Shown in pieces: positions 56,376 through 64,000 of a stretch of 64,000 nucleotides of DNA. Where the stretch lies: positions 4,216,001-4,280,000 of the forward strand of contig NZ_CP014944.1 of assembly GCF_001767295.1 (NCBI RefSeq), in the 5' to 3' direction. The number at the start of each line of letters is the position of its first letter. The first letter of the stretch is position 1. Origin of the DNA: Colwellia sp. PAMC 20917. GTDB lineage: Bacteria; Pseudomonadota; Gammaproteobacteria; Enterobacterales; Alteromonadaceae. The notes under the pieces were generated by a model that worked only from the letters and a program-made list of their open reading frames with translations, did not search any database and had not been told where the DNA came from. Made by a program: the position numbers and the translations under genes.

Positions 56376-56861
56376 ATGCGCATTCTGATAGTTTTATTTT
56401 TATTTTTATTTATCTGCCTTTCAGGCTGTGTTGGCTTAGCTGTTGGGTCATATGGAACATTTGAGTCAAAAAAAGATAGCTTTCATTTAACTGAGCAAAG
56501 AAATAAACAAGGTTACGGTGAAAAAATATCTTATTCAAAAGAGCAAGTAATATCACTTTGGGGCGCTCCCGATGAAATAATTACTAATGGTTCTTGTGAT
56601 GTTCTTTCATACCACGATGGGTATAATTGGTCTGGTGTCGGTGCATTTGTACTAATTGTACCTGTACCACTAGCTTTACCTAGCGGAACTGATGAAACTA
56701 AAATTTATTTTAAAAATAATCAAAGTGTAAAGCTTGTTTCTGAGTACGGTGAAATTACAGGAATGTTTGGTTATATGTGTGGCAGTAACGAGTGTGGCTT
56801 TAAAGCTGGTGCAGTAAATACAGATAAAACTCGAATTGTACCTGTTACTTGGTGCGAGTAA
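56376..56861 (+). CDS. Integron cassette lipoprotein
   Basis: 161 aa. MRILIVLFLFLFICLSGCVG with lipobox LSGC; the mature part is small beta-rich with SKEQVISLWGAPDEI resembling a BamE/SmpA-like segment, and several cysteines (GYMCGSNECGF). ATG at 56376; the frame reaches back to 56292 inside attC. Outer-membrane or periplasmic lipoprotein of unknown role. Confidence 0.75.
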   Translation: MRILIVLFLFLFICLSGCVGLAVGSYGTFESKKDSFHLTEQRNKQGYGEKISYSKEQVISLWGAPDEIITNGSCDVLSYHDGYNWSGVGAFVLIVPVPLALPSGTDETKIYFKNNQSVKLVSEYGEITGMFGYMCGSNECGFKAGAVNTDKTRIVPVTWCE

Positions 56862-56865
56862 TTGA

Positions 56866-56969
56866 AATATAACAAAAAAACAAACAAGGACACGTAACAG
56901 TTGGCTACGTTTCGCTTCGCTACACAATTTTAGCCAACCATTACTTAGCCTGTTATTTGGGCGTTAGGC
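56866..56969 (+). other. attC site 4
   Basis: Starts AATATAACAAAAA, arms ACAGTTGGCTA and TAGCCAACCATTA, unpaired TTCGCTTCGCTAC, end GGGCGTTAGGC (consensus GTTRRRY). Confidence 0.9.
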
Positions 56970-56985
56970 ATACAAGGAGAGTTCA

Positions 56986-57450
56986 GTGAAAAAATTAACT
57001 TTAGTATTCATATCCCTTATTTTATCTTTTTCAATTTCTGCAAATGACAAGTTGACGGCAGATCAGTTAATCGAAAAAGCAAAGGCATTTGTATCAGCCA
57101 AAAATGCACGCCAACAACCAAATACAACCACTAAAGAAATAGACCATTATATATCGCTATTATCTGATAATTTCATCGATGAACATGTTAAATTCAAGTT
57201 TACGTATACTGATAAAACGAAACTCCGTTCAGATATGATTGGTAAACTAAAAGATGAAGTTATAAACAGCAATATTGAGATAAACGAAATTATGGTAGGG
57301 GCTAATGTTGTTTTTATAAAAATGACTGAAATGGGTAAAGTTAAGCCTGCACATTTAGATAAAACCATTGAATATAGTAAAACTAATATTGTCTCATTAG
57401 AGTTTAACGAATCAGGTTTAGTAAAGCATATCCGCCGACATCACGGTTAA
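56986..57450 (+). CDS. Integron cassette secreted protein
   Basis: 154 aa with GTG start after AAGGAGAG. Signal peptide MKKLTLVFISLILSFSISAN; mature part resembles a SnoaL-like/NTF2-type fold in outline (LIEKAKAFVSAKN, DNFIDEHVKFKF, VVFIKMTEMGKV), tentative. Periplasmic, function unknown. Confidence 0.72.
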   Translation: MKKLTLVFISLILSFSISANDKLTADQLIEKAKAFVSAKNARQQPNTTTKEIDHYISLLSDNFIDEHVKFKFTYTDKTKLRSDMIGKLKDEVINSNIEINEIMVGANVVFIKMTEMGKVKPAHLDKTIEYSKTNIVSLEFNESGLVKHIRRHHG

Positions 57451-57455
57451 TGTAT

Positions 57456-57555
57456 GCCTACAAGCATTTCAAGCGGGACTGCTAACAGTTTGCTCGGTTT
57501 CGCTTCGCTACACATTTTAGCAAACTATTATCAGCCCCTTAAATGGGCGTTATGT
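57456..57555 (+). other. attC site 5
   Basis: GCCTACAAGC start, arms CTAACAGTTTGCT and AGCAAACTATTATCAGC, end ATGGGCGTTATG. Confidence 0.88.
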
Positions 57556-57635
57556 TTCAATCAGAGTATGCAAATTTAAATGGCTCAGTGTAAAAATGCA
57601 AGGCCGATATTGTTCCCCTAGAAGTTAAGGTGGCA

Positions 57636-57773
57636 ATGAACAAATCATATTTTGTTTGCCCGGTTTGCAAACATAGAATTAGTAGCTTTAGTCTAAAAGG
57701 TTTATTGATCTTTATCGGTGGTGTAATATTGTTATGGGCTGTTCTTTTTATACATCATCACATGACAAATTAA
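57636..57773 (+). CDS. Cassette micro-protein, 45 aa, with CxxC pair and membrane helix
   Basis: ATG with AAGG seven bases before. MNKSYFVCPVCKHRISSFSL then a hydrophobic helix (LLIFIGGVILLWAVLFI) and HHHMTN. The CPVC motif and helix suggest a zinc-ribbon-like half-domain anchored in the membrane. Lies alone between attC sites 5 and 6, so it is the cassette's only evident gene. The cassette also has ~80 bp of leading sequence without a gene. Confidence 0.65.
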   Translation: MNKSYFVCPVCKHRISSFSLKGLLIFIGGVILLWAVLFIHHHMTN

Positions 57774-57795
57774 CTTTTTAGTGTTGTGTATTTGA

Positions 57796-57896
57796 AACAT
57801 AACAAGAAATTAAACAAGGACAAAAAAACAGTTTGCTGTTTTCGTTCCTCAACATTTTAGCCAACAATTTTTTGCCTGTTAATAGGGCGTTGGTAT
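57796..57896 (+). other. attC site 6
   Basis: AAACATAACAAG start, arms AACAGTTTGCTGTT and TAGCCAACAATTTTTTGCC, end GGGCGTTGG. The left and right arms match less well than in the other sites. Confidence 0.85.
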
Positions 57897-57920
57897 AGTT
57901 TTACATTTGAGATTAGTTAT

Positions 57921-58496
57921 ATGGAAAAAGTATCAGTAGTTTGTATTTTGTTGTTAGTCACTAGTTGCGCTAAGACCATTCAAGTTCCTAGTAATAAATT
58001 AGGAGATTATCCTTCAATTATGGAGATATCATCACCTGACCTTAAAGGGTATATCGCAATTCCTCTAGTTAGCAATAAGGTAGTCGATGTGTCGATTTAT
58101 AATAATGACACCTGCTCAATTGGAGGAAACAACTATAAAGGTGAAACTTTGGGAGAAGGAACATTAACTCCATCTGATTATGCCCAAAAAGTTTCTATCC
58201 CTTCTAATACATGGCTAGTAATTCAATCGGAATCGGAAGAGTTTATGGCGGGGCAATTTTCCCAATGTAAGACAGCGTTAAGGTTTTATAGCGAGATTGG
58301 AAAGAATTATATATTTAGATTTAAACCAGGAAAATCTTTTGGCTACCTTACCTGTTCAGGTAGTTTAACAGAAGTTATTGTAAAAGAAGGTATAAAAAAA
58401 GAAGTAGAGGTTTCCTCTGTATTACATGGAACTTTAAATTATAAAGGTTTTTGGGAAGGTAATAAATTAGGTGAAAACCTTTGTCAAGGCTCATAA
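57921..58496 (+). CDS. Integron cassette lipoprotein
   Basis: 191 aa. MEKVSVVCILLLVTSCAKTI with lipobox VTSC. Mature part beta-rich with GGNNYKGETLGEGTLT and two cysteines; resembles no family I know. ATG start with weak ribosome binding site. Confidence 0.75.
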   Translation: MEKVSVVCILLLVTSCAKTIQVPSNKLGDYPSIMEISSPDLKGYIAIPLVSNKVVDVSIYNNDTCSIGGNNYKGETLGEGTLTPSDYAQKVSIPSNTWLVIQSESEEFMAGQFSQCKTALRFYSEIGKNYIFRFKPGKSFGYLTCSGSLTEVIVKEGIKKEVEVSSVLHGTLNYKGFWEGNKLGENLCQGS

Positions 58497-58498
58497 AT

Positions 58499-58596
58499 AG
58501 CCTAACAAGCAAATCAACAGGACTAAAACAGTTGGCCGCTGCTCGTACCTCGCTATTTTCGTCCAACAATTTTAGCCCGTTATTTGGGCGTTGAGG
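58499..58596 (+). other. attC site 7
   Basis: GCCTAACAAGC start, arms CAGTTGGCCG and CGTCCAACAATTTTAGCC, end GGGCGTTGAGG. An IS1182-like element is inserted 2 bp after its end. Confidence 0.9.
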
Positions 58597-58598
58597 CT

Positions 58599-60398
58599 GT
58601 AGAATTTCTCCAAAAGGTACATTTTCAATGTTCCTTTTATTATTTTAAACTTGTTCGTTTTTTAACCTTGCCCCGTGATCTTGTTTGAGATCTAATAGAT
58701 ATTATTCACTGACAGTAAAATGTTATGGCGAACTACAAACCCGATTTATCCTGCCAAAGTAAATTCATTCCCATTGATTTTTCAGTACAAATTGTTCCCG
58801 GTACTTTTGAATATGCGCTTGCGCATATTATTGATAATCATCTCGATTTATCAGGTTTTGATGCTTGGTATCATAATGATAAAACAGGTGCTGCGGCATA
58901 CTCCCCAGCCGTGATGCTAAAAATCATATTGTTTGCCTACGCTCGTGGATATATTAATAGTCGCCGTATCGCTAATGCCTGTGAAACTAACATTACTTTC
59001 ATGAGTTTATCAGGTGATGCCCAGCCGCACTTTACATCGATTGCCTCATTCGTTGCTCGCATGAAAGACCAAATAGCACCGCTGTTTACACAGGTTTTGA
59101 TGATTTGTGACAAAGAATGCCTGATTGGTAGGCGCATGTTTTCAATCGATGGCTGTAAAATCAAGTCTAACGCCAGTAAAGAATAGAGTGGCACCATTGA
59201 AGAGCTAACGCGTAAAGAGGCTAAGCTGCGCCGAGCCAGTCAACGTATTCTAACGCGGCATCAAGCCCAAGATGGCTTGAATGAAGAATAGGTTGACCAT
59301 GACCTAAAGCAAAAAGCCAAACTCGATAGTAGCGTAGAGAAAATCCAGCAATTCTTATCATGTAACGAAGATAAAATAGGTAGTCAAGGCAACCCCGTTA
59401 AAAGCAATATCACCGATAACGACAGCGCCAAAATGACGACGAGTAAAGGAACCATCCAAGGTTACAACGGTATTGCGATTAACGACGACAAACATTAAAT
59501 AATCCTTCAAGCGCAAACATGGGGCAGTGTTGGCGAGCAGCAAACCTTAAAACCTGCTGTAGGGCAACTCAAGCAACAACTCAATAACCTAGGTACGCCA
59601 GATACCTTTTCCACCGCTAAGTTTACTGCCGACAGTGGTTTTCATAGTGAAGTTAATCTAGCGTATATGGCAAGCACTGGGCTTGATAGTTACATGGCTG
59701 ACAATGCCTTTATAAGTCGTAATCCACTATTTCAAGTCAGTGAAACCTATCCTTTAGAAAAAGAAAAACGACGATTAAAACGCAGCCAAGGTAAACCTAA
59801 ACAGTTTAATAAAGATGACTTTTATTTTGATAGAAGTACCAACACCTGTCGTTGCCCAGCGGGCAAAGATATGTGGTTACAGGGTAACAACATTATTATG
59901 GTTGGGAAAAGTTACACCCGTTTCACTGGTTATTTAAAAGACTGTAAGGTGTGCCCACTGAGACGGCAATGCATGCGTAAATCGCCAACGAAAACGGGAC
60001 GACAAGTGCAGTTTGTTAACGAGTGCTCTGCAAACATCATCAGCTACAGTGACAAAATGAAGGTAAAAATAGACAGCAGCGCAGGACGGCGACAGTACAG
60101 TAAACGATTGGGTACTATTGAGCCGGTATTCGGTAACATCACAGTTAATAAAGGCATGAATAAATTCACTCTACGGGGACAAGAAAAAGTAAATGCTCAA
60201 TGGCAAATGTATTGCCTTGTTCATAACATAGAAAAGTTAAGAAATAGCCTGCATTAAGGCGAAAAGCCTTGAATTTCCGCACGAAAAGCGCATCAAAAGC
60301 CGAAAGTCAGCTATCACACCATGATCAACGATGTAAAAATAAAAACAATCCAGTTAGAGTATTTTTATTAAAAATACTTTAAAAACGAGTAATTCTAC
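58599..60398 (+). mobile_element. IS1182-like element with decayed transposase
   Basis: Ends GTAGAATTTCTCC and (rc) GTAGAATTACTCG, flanked by direct repeats AGGCT (58594-58598 and 60399-60403). 1.8 kb. The single transposase gene is broken by three stops. Sits between attC site 7 and the next cassette gene. Confidence 0.88.
58725..60257 (+). pseudogene. IS1182-like transposase, three in-frame stops
   Basis: The frame 58725-60257 reads as one protein (MANYKPDLSCQSKFIPIDFS ... VNAQWQMYCLVHNIEKLRNS) apart from TAG after SNASKE, TAG after GLNEE and TAA after NDDKH. The N-terminal DUF772-type domain, the TADSGFHS catalytic strand and a C-terminal CPLRRQC cysteine region are recognisable. Inactive as it stands. 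Confidence 0.9.
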
Positions 60399-60438
60399 AG
60401 GCTCGTTGGGCTCATGGTAATATCAACTAAGGAGTAGT

Positions 60439-61056
60439 ATGAATAAAGTATTGATTGTCTTCGGATTACTTATGCTTACGGGATGAGCACAACTCCAAAT
60501 AGGACATAAAGAATTTTATAGCCAAGTTTCACCCAAGAAATATCCGTTGACATCAAATGTTATGGTATTTGAATACAGTAATGTTGATCTAAATGAGCTA
60601 TACGAATTACTTTACTCTGATCTTCTAATTATTGGTAAATCAAGTTTTAACGGTCCATATGAAAATCCAACCCAAGCTTTATTTTATGCTAAATCAATAG
60701 GTTCAGACGTTTTTATAACAACGGCTCAATTTAAAGAAACACGAACATCTTTTATGAATATGACAACACTAACATCAAGTACCACTTATATTAGCGGTTA
60801 TAACGGTAGTGGCTCTGTTTATGGCACGGCAACGACATACGGCACAAAAAAAACTACGATACCTATTCGAGTTAATCGCTTTAATCAAGAAGGGTTTTAT
60901 CTAAAAAACCTTAATAATATTGACGTTTTGTGGGAAAGAACTATCGATCAATATAAGGAAACTGTTCATAACTCTATTTCTGGTATTTGGGAGAATGGGA
61001 GTTACCACATAAATGTATTTCAATCAGGAAAGCAAATTGTTGCATTGACCATTTGA
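60439..61056 (+). pseudogene. Cassette lipoprotein gene with stop at the lipobox cysteine
   Basis: ATG after GGAG; MNKVLIVFGLLMLTG then TGA, then AQLQIGHKEFYSQV and onward in frame for about 190 codons to 61056. In a lipoprotein the residue after LTG would be Cys (TGC/TGT), so a single base change converted the lipobox Cys into a stop. The rest (VFEYSNVDLNELYELLYSDL, IWENGSYHINVFQSGKQIV) stays open. Separated from attC 7 by the IS1182-like element; no attC follows it. Confidence 0.75.
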
Positions 61057-61182
61057 ACTCAAGGCTCAAAACAGGCACTCACCGTTACTAGCTATAATGA
61101 CTTAATTGAACGATAAGCAATGATTTAATATACTTCATTTCACAGATTGTAAAATCATTTAAATTTATAAGTGACTATAGGT

Positions 61183-61560
61183 ATGAAGACAATTGGTAAG
61201 CTCGCTAAAGAGTTAGATATAAATGTTGAGACCATAAGGTTTTATGAAAAAAAAGGGCTTGTTTCTCAACCAATAAAGCCAGAAAATGGTTATCGTTTAT
61301 ATAGTAGTGCTATTGCAGACAAGCTTAGGTTTATTGCTAAAGCAAAAGCTCTTGGCTTTACATTAAAGGAAATATCCTCATTAATGTCTATGGAGAATAA
61401 CTGCGCCCAAGTAGAAAGTCTAGGTTTGCATAAATTAGATATAATTCGAAATAAAATATCTAATTTACAGCGTCTAGAGAGTGTTATTAGTAAAATGACT
61501 AATTCATGTAAAACCAATCAAGACCAATACTCTTGCCCTATTATTGACTCATTAAAGTAA
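61183..61560 (+). CDS. merR: Mercury-responsive regulator MerR
   Basis: 125 aa. Winged helix N-terminus (MKTIGKLAKELDINVETIRF, YEKKGL), then dimer coiled coil. Cysteines at 74, 109 and 118 have the 35- and 9-residue spacing of the Hg(II)-binding cysteines of MerR (82, 117, 126). ATG at 61183 preferred over GTG 61171. Unlike classic mer operons it lies in the same direction as merC, with the operator after its own stop. Confidence 0.9.
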   Translation: MKTIGKLAKELDINVETIRFYEKKGLVSQPIKPENGYRLYSSAIADKLRFIAKAKALGFTLKEISSLMSMENNCAQVESLGLHKLDIIRNKISNLQRLESVISKMTNSCKTNQDQYSCPIIDSLK

Positions 61561-61563
61561 TTG

Positions 61564-61594
61564 TTGACTCCGTATCTATATACGGAGTTTATCG
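61564..61594 (+). promoter_or_regulatory. mer operator-promoter
   Basis: -35 TTGACT (61564-61569), a 19-bp spacer holding the dyad ACTCCGTAT-CTAT-ATACGGAGT (61567-61588), and -10-like TTATCG (61589-61594). The 19-bp spacing and the TCCGTA-N-TACGGA dyad are typical of MerR promoters. Confidence 0.88.
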
Positions 61595-61624
61595 TGATTA
61601 TAAATTACTTAGGAATGATTCTAT

Positions 61625-62014
61625 ATGATAAACAAATTACTCGATAAAGTTGGCTCTGGTGGGGTTTGGATAGCAGCTCTTAGTTGTACTGCCTGTTTTC
61701 CTGCATTAGGCTCTTTGGCATCAGCACTTGGCTTGGGATTTTTTTCGTCTTTTGAAGGCGTTGCAGTAAATACTTTACTACCTATTTTCGCTACCCTTGC
61801 GTTACTCGTAAATATATATAATTGGTATCGCAATAAAAGCCATTTAAGAGGTGCTTTAAGTATTCTTGGTCCTACAGCTGTTTTACTAACACTATATCCT
61901 CTTTGGCAATATGGTTGGAGTACCTATTTATTCTACTTTGGCATAAGTTTAATGGTCGTAATGTCAGTATTAGATATTGTAAAACCTATAAAGGATCGAA
62001 TATGCAAAGTATAA
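61625..62014 (+). CDS. merC: Mercuric transport protein MerC
   Basis: 129 aa inner-membrane protein with four membrane helices. SCTACFPALGSLASALGLGF has the CxxC (21 and 24) in the first helix that moves Hg(II) across the membrane; the C-terminal cysteine pair of classical MerC is missing except for one Cys at 127. Directly after the mer operator. Confidence 0.9.
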   Translation: MINKLLDKVGSGGVWIAALSCTACFPALGSLASALGLGFFSSFEGVAVNTLLPIFATLALLVNIYNWYRNKSHLRGALSILGPTAVLLTLYPLWQYGWSTYLFYFGISLMVVMSVLDIVKPIKDRICKV

Positions 62015-62217
62015 AATTAAACTCAACAATAACTTGTCCTGAGTGTGGTCATAGTAAAACAGAAAAAATGCCAACCAATGCCTGTCAGTGGTTCTATGAA
62101 TGTGAATCATGCAAAGTATTATTACAGCCTTTAAAAGGTGATTGCTGCGTTTTCTGTTCTTATGGAACTGTTAAATGCCCACCAATTCAAGAAGGACAAG
62201 ATTGCTGTAATAGCTAA
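62002..62217 (+). CDS. Cysteine-rich small protein of mer-type loci (GDCCVFCSYG family)
   Basis: 71 aa with ten cysteines: TCPECGHSKTE, CQWFYECESCK, GDCCVFCSYGTVKCPPIQEG and C-terminal CC. A soluble thiol-rich protein that overlaps merC by 13 bp and is preceded by AAGGAT. The GDCCVFCSYG signature is found beside merC/merT genes; a role as mercury-binding chaperone is plausible but not proven. Confidence 0.82.
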   Translation: MQSIKLNSTITCPECGHSKTEKMPTNACQWFYECESCKVLLQPLKGDCCVFCSYGTVKCPPIQEGQDCCNS

Positions 62218-62389
62218 CCGTCTATGTCTGCTGTGGTGTAATTTTTGCCAGTAATGAGAGAATTATTGGTTCGGTCAAATCTATGTATTCTGAAATACCT
62301 ATAGTTGACGTAACTATTTGAAATAGCTTAATGTCAGCTTAGTAACAAACAGTTGGTTGTTGAAAGCATAATAATTATATTGGATAAAA

Positions 62390-63172
62390 ATGATAAAATT
62401 TAAAAAGTTATTAATTTCTTTACTAGGGTTTAGTTTTTCGATGGCAACTCATGCTAATTCTTTATGTCATAGCTCATGCACCTTTGTTTTAAAAAGTGAA
62501 CAGTCTGGTGAATACAGCATTATAAATCCCGAAAGAGCTGTTAAGCGAATGACACCTTGGTCAACATTCAAAATTCCACATTCCCTTATAGCTTTAGATA
62601 CAGGCGTCATTAAAAATACTGAAGTAGAGCTTACTTTTGATATAGCGGATTATCCAATTCGAAAGTGGTGGCCTAAAACTTGGTATGAAGCACCTATTTC
62701 TTTAAGGGAGGCTTATAAGTATTCGGCAGTTCCTATCTATCAAGATACAGCAAGTCAAATTAATAAAAAGAGAATGAGTCAATACTTAGCTAATTTTCAA
62801 TATGGTAATCAAGATATATCATCAGGTATTGATAATTTTTGGTTGAATAAAAGTATAAAAATAAGTGCTAAAGAACAAGTCGACTTCCTCCAACGCTTAT
62901 ATAATCATAAGTTAGCAGTATCGAAAAATTCATTGATGCAGTTAAAAGACATCATGTTAGCTGAATCTACCGAAGATTATAAACTATATGCCAAAACGGG
63001 AGCTGGTGGGGGCGCTAAAGATAAGGCCCTAGGCTGGTATGTAGGGTTTATTGAAACCAAGAAAGACACTTATTATTTTGCTTTAAATATTGATGGCAAG
63101 TCTTTCAAAGAGGTCATCAAAACTCGAATTGATGCTGCAAAAGAGCAATTATCGTTAGCGGGTATAATATAA
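62390..63172 (+). CDS. bla: Class D beta-lactamase (OXA family)
   Basis: 260 aa. Signal peptide MIKFKKLLISLLGFSFSMAT, then the class D active site S58-T-F-K61 (PWSTFKIPHS), SAV at 112-114, YGN at 138-140 (FQYGNQDISSG) and KTG at 202-204. These are the serine nucleophile, carbamylated Lys and the other conserved motifs of periplasmic OXA enzymes, which hydrolyse beta-lactams. Downstream of the mer unit with 170 bp in between; no attC next to it. A marine chromosomal OXA; activity spectrum cannot be inferred. Confidence 0.93.
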   Translation: MIKFKKLLISLLGFSFSMATHANSLCHSSCTFVLKSEQSGEYSIINPERAVKRMTPWSTFKIPHSLIALDTGVIKNTEVELTFDIADYPIRKWWPKTWYEAPISLREAYKYSAVPIYQDTASQINKKRMSQYLANFQYGNQDISSGIDNFWLNKSIKISAKEQVDFLQRLYNHKLAVSKNSLMQLKDIMLAESTEDYKLYAKTGAGGGAKDKALGWYVGFIETKKDTYYFALNIDGKSFKEVIKTRIDAAKEQLSLAGII

Positions 63173-63239
63173 TTTAATAATCACATAACCACTTCAGAAT
63201 AAAATGCCCTGTTGGTACTAAGCTAGTGTTCGTTTTATG

Positions 63240-63570
63240 ATGAATGTCGGCAAGTGGTATTGTTAACTGTCAAGATGAAGGTAGCTCAAAGTTTAATGAA
63301 CACTAAAAATAGCTCAGGAAACTATTGATGTTAACTATATCGTATCTTTGCTGTCGTTAGGTATTAGTTGAGCCTTAGGGCAACTGCTAGCCCACGCTGT
63401 GTGATAACTCTCAGCTTACAATTTTTATGCAACGCTACGTAAATTCAAAGGTAGTTTGACGCCAAACTTATTGCAGATTTAAATCTACAGAGCATTTTTT
63501 CGTTGATATTTCCGAATTACGCAAGTTCAAAATAGTTTTCACACAGCCTGAGCCAAAAGCGGACATTCGA
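63240..63570 (-). repeat. Long dispersed repeat, copy 3, right of the beta-lactamase gene
   Basis: Inverted relative to copy 2 (48966-49280): GTCAAGATGAAGGTAGCTCA (63270), AATGAACACTAAAAATAGCT, GTTAACTATATCG and, ~215 bp on, CAAAAGCGGACATT (63554-63567). The order and spacing match copy 2. Confidence 0.82.
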
Positions 63571-63699
63571 TTAACAGTATTTTAGGTATTAAATTTTTAT
63601 GAGTCTACGCTTTGGGGGGCACATACCGCCTTAGAATTTATGATCCCTTTGTGCGCAGTACTGACTTTAGCAATAAGATTTTTTTGCAATATATTTTCT

Positions 63700-63880
63700 A
63701 ATGAATTATTCAGGCCATATTACTGGAAGTATCAGTAATAAACCAAAATCAATGCAAGTCATGACGAAAGTTAAAGTTACGACCTGTAAGTCTTTGAAAT
63801 AATATCTGAATTAACATCAGTTAAATAAAACTTATGGGGCGGAATTACTGAAAAATCAGCCATGATAAGCGTTAGTTTGC
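63700..63880 (+). repeat. Second, diverged copy of the attI-region palindrome block
   Basis: TTACTGGAAGTATCAGTAA (63720-63738) and, 120 bp on, TTATGGGGCGGAATTACTGA (63831-63850) then AAAATCAGCCATGATAAGCG. The latter aligns with TTATGGAACGGACATTACTG at 50587-50606 and the following CATAATAAGCTGTT. Confidence 0.7.
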
Positions 63881-63936
63881 CAAATAACTTCACCTTCGAC
63901 TATAGTTATTACTCCATAAAGAAAAGGAGATAAATA

Positions 63937-64000
63937 ATGCCAAAATATGTAATCGAGAGAGAAATTGAAGGTGCAGGAAAGTTATCATCATATGATCTTA
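63937..64000 (+). CDS. DUF4242-family protein, start only
   Basis: ATG with GAAAAGGAGA before it; MPKYVIEREIEGAGKLSSYD matches the N-terminus of DUF4242 proteins (MPKYVIEREIPGAGKLS...), small ferredoxin-fold, nickel-binding-like. Continues beyond the window. Confidence 0.75.
   Translation, partial: MPKYVIEREIEGAGKLSSYDL

Larger units (their letters stand above)
63173..63936. other. Gap with mirrored repeats right of the integron
   Basis: About 760 bp without a gene; contains dispersed repeat copy 3 (63240-63570, inverted) and two palindromes (63720-63738, 63845-63859) similar to those next to intI. Confidence 0.6.

Noticed and set aside
60484-60486. TGA as a selenocysteine codon
   Set aside because: It stands in a lipobox where plain Cys is expected, and no SECIS-like stem-loop is evident right after it.
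61057-61170. attC site after the broken lipoprotein gene
   Set aside because: No RYYYAAC/GTTRRRY pair or long stem was found, so the array seems to end without a terminal attC.
62218-62389. attC before the beta-lactamase gene
   Set aside because: The segment shows no attC core sites, so the gene is not called a cassette.

Overview
The window looks like chromosomal DNA of an AT-rich marine gammaproteobacterium, most likely Alteromonadales and Colwelliaceae-like. This is inferred from gene content (metG, apbC and dcd side by side; tesA divergent from ybbA-ybbP; a sedentary integron with near-identical attC sites) and from low G+C. No species can be named from the sequence alone.

Layout. Positions 1-20.6 kb are an ordinary core chromosome: a dicarboxylate symporter fragment, metG, apbC, dcd, a YvcK-family gene, a tRNA operon (one Ala-GGC and four Glu-TTC in exact 261-bp units), a CPA2 antiporter, tesA, ybbA-ybbP, an AI-2E family permease, DUF2947, a chemotaxis receptor, thiol-disulfide proteins, a TSUP transporter and an MFS transporter. 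From 20.6 to 30 kb mobile elements (an IS91-like transposase with a tyrosine recombinase, IS200, a lone integrase, a dead Y1 transposase) surround a small redox cluster (LysR regulator, quinone-oxidoreductase-like enzyme, LLM flavin enzyme, SDR).

From 30.5 to 48.6 kb lies an RHS polymorphic-toxin locus read on the minus strand. The full-length RHS gene (44.1-48.1 kb, with an apparent frameshift near its 5' end) is followed by displaced C-terminal tips, each paired with a small membrane or lipoprotein gene. Three of the four modules end in the same hairpin repeat. One orphan tip carries an M15-peptidase-like motif and overlaps a lipoprotein gene by 4 bp, as expected for a toxin that attacks peptidoglycan and its periplasmic immunity protein. 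The array is split by an IS21-like element that has an unusual four-gene operon (IstA, IstB, a DnaG/TOPRIM-N-like protein, tyrosine recombinase), by a 184-bp nested inverted repeat, and by a Rad50-like zinc-hook ATPase with a C-terminal HEPN-like motif that is a plausible single-gene defence system.

From 49.3 to 61 kb is a chromosomal integron: intI on the minus strand behind a LexA-type palindrome, an attI-like region with three repeated palindromes, then at least eight attC sites and cassettes on the plus strand. The cassettes include a reversed ccdAB toxin-antitoxin pair and several small lipoprotein or secreted proteins, one of them only 45 residues. The array is broken by an IS91-like element, an IS1111-type IS110 element sitting at an attC end, and a decayed IS1182-like element. 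The last cassette gene has a stop codon exactly at its lipobox cysteine. After it come a mercury module (merR, merC and a cysteine-rich small protein with a classic mer operator), a class D beta-lactamase gene, repeats that mirror those beside intI, and the start of a DUF4242 gene.
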